DNA of 5,047 bases from Parcubacteria group bacterium CG_4_9_14_0_2_um_filter_35_11. Its GTDB lineage: Bacteria > Patescibacteriota > Minisyncoccia > Minisyncoccales > GCA-002788555. Positions 4,549-5,047 of this stretch are shown in pieces. The notes below the pieces were generated by a model. The model ran no database searches, was not told the DNA's origin, and was given only the letters and a program-made list of their open reading frames with translations. Positions within the stretch are counted from its first letter, which is position 1. Each line of letters starts with the position of its first letter. Position numbers and translations under genes: made by a program. The stretch spans positions 1,572 to 6,618 of the forward strand of contig PFRL01000012.1 of NCBI GenBank assembly GCA_002788555.1, given 5' to 3'.

Positions 4549-4983
4549 CTAATCACTGCTTGCCAGTCCCCACTGAGCTTTAGTTAGTTGAAAACTTACG
4601 TTTTGGCCAACACTTTCAATAGTAATTTCTTCTTTGATGGTTTTTTTCTCTTTAGCCAAAACCTCAATTGCGCCCTCTTTTGAAGCTACAATTTTCCCCT
4701 CTTTATCTTTTATCTCAAATATGTACTCTACCTTTTTGGCATTAAACTTGTCATTTGGATTTAGAATATCTGCCGTAACTCTATAAGCAAAGGGTGATTG
4801 CCAAGCTTTTTCTTTAGTTTTAAAAACTGCTTGCAAATTTTCGATTTTAAGACTATCAATTTTCCCTATTGGCTTGGGCTTTGCCACTAATAACCAAACA
4901 AAACCACCTATTAGCAGCAAAAGGATAAGATAGCCAAAAAGAATATTAATCTGTTTTATTTTTCGACCAAAAGGAGTAAGCAT
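4549..4983 (-). CDS. Single-pass membrane protein with extracellular beta-rich domain, function unknown
   Basis: I do not recognise this 144-residue protein. It has a short basic N-terminus (RKIK, 7-10), one hydrophobic segment at about 13-33, and a polar remainder of roughly 110 residues. The positive charge before the segment predicts the C-terminal part outside the membrane. That part alternates strand-like stretches (TADILNPNDKFNAKKVEYIFEI at about 70-91, then GKIVASKEGAIEVLAKEKKTIKEEITI), recalling FxLYD- or LEA14-type Ig-like domains. That is a fold impression, not a family assignment. There are no cysteines and no catalytic motif. It begins with ATG after a TAAG repeat array, shows no Shine-Dalgarno, ends in TAG, and lies 57 bp upstream of rodA on the same strand. 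It may be cotranscribed with rodA and act at the cell envelope. Its reality is supported by the clean membrane-anchor architecture and by filling the gap upstream of rodA. Confidence 0.75.
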   Translation of the reverse strand: MLTPFGRKIKQINILFGYLILLLLIGGFVWLLVAKPKPIGKIDSLKIENLQAVFKTKEKAWQSPFAYRVTADILNPNDKFNAKKVEYIFEIKDKEGKIVASKEGAIEVLAKEKKTIKEEITIESVGQNVSFQLTKAQWGLASSD

Positions 4984-4988
4984 ATCAA

Positions 4989-5000
4989 TTAAGTACTTAA
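4989..5000. promoter_or_regulatory. Perfect 12-bp palindrome just upstream of the membrane-protein start
   Basis: TTAAGTACTTAA (4989-5000) reads the same on both strands and ends 5 bp before the ATG at 4983. An overlapping imperfect one, CTTAA-gctg-TTAAG (4996-5009), follows. The palindrome arises partly from the TAAG octamer array, so it may be a by-product. Its position would suit an operator or a translation-blocking stem. Confidence 0.35.
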
Positions 5001-5025
5001 GCTGTTAAGCTGGTAAGTGAATAAG
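4990..5025. repeat. Five TAAG tetramers at an exact 8-nt period
   Basis: TAAG starts at 4990, 4998, 5006, 5014 and 5022, each exactly 8 nt from the last (CTTA on the minus strand). The four bases between copies vary (tact, ctgt, ctgg, tgaa), except that TTAAGCTG is repeated exactly in tandem at 4997-5012. The array fills most of the visible upstream region of the minus-strand group. The remaining bases up to 5047 are plain AT-rich sequence with no clear promoter. The array could be a degenerate microsatellite or a row of protein half-sites. Confidence 0.6.
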
Positions 5026-5047
5026 TTATAAATTATTGGATAAAATC

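Noticed and set aside
1..5047. Alternative genetic code with UGA reassigned
   Set aside because: No gene ends in TGA (three TAG, two TAA), which is compatible with reassignment, but none of the conserved motifs needs an in-frame TGA to be read through. Five genes are too few to argue from.

Overview
This is an AT-rich bacterial window whose gene content and protein style point to a member of the Candidate Phyla Radiation (Patescibacteria, probably Parcubacteria-like). The indications are lysine-rich, somewhat reduced core proteins, a long basic tail on ribosomal protein L31, an S2 with an added acidic N-terminus, start sites without Shine-Dalgarno sequences, and a cysteine-bearing exported lytic transglycosylase of a type I associate with such genomes. 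The lineage is inferred from style, not from a marker gene, and the phylum should not be taken as proven.

Layout. (1) 1-299, minus: the N-terminal 99 codons of rpsB (ribosomal protein S2), which runs off the left edge. (2) 300-450: a divergent intergenic region with a near-consensus minus-strand promoter for rpsB, probable plus-strand promoters for rpmE, a perfect 10-bp inverted repeat, and many copies of CTAAT/ATTAG. (3) 451-1833, plus: rpmE (L31) and prfA (release factor 1), separated by 45 bp that hold a 13-bp hairpin enclosing the rpmE stop codon. (4) 1834-1900: a strong bidirectional terminator between convergent genes, flanked by TAAG octamers. (5) 1901-4983, minus: a three-gene cell-envelope group read as a single-pass membrane protein of unknown function, then rodA (SEDS glycosyltransferase), then an exported coiled-coil lytic transglycosylase. 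The transglycosylase gene also has a promoter of its own. (6) 4984-5047: the upstream region of that group, carrying five TAAG tetramers at an exact 8-nt period.

Function. The left half serves translation: S2 in the small subunit, L31 bridging the subunits, and RF1 ending synthesis at UAA and UAG. All five complete genes end in TAA or TAG, which RF1 can read. The right half serves the cell wall: RodA polymerises glycan strands from lipid II, and the transglycosylase cleaves them. The transglycosylase's coiled-coil N-terminus resembles the EnvC/PcsB/CwlO type known from division and elongation hydrolases. The small membrane protein upstream of rodA may belong to the same machinery, but only its position suggests so.

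I found no mobile element, CRISPR array, tRNA or rRNA, and no clear new multi-gene system. The most unusual signals are non-coding: -10 elements placed so that several mRNAs would be leaderless or nearly so, and short-period repeats in the intergenic gaps. The most unusual protein signal is the domain pairing in the transglycosylase.
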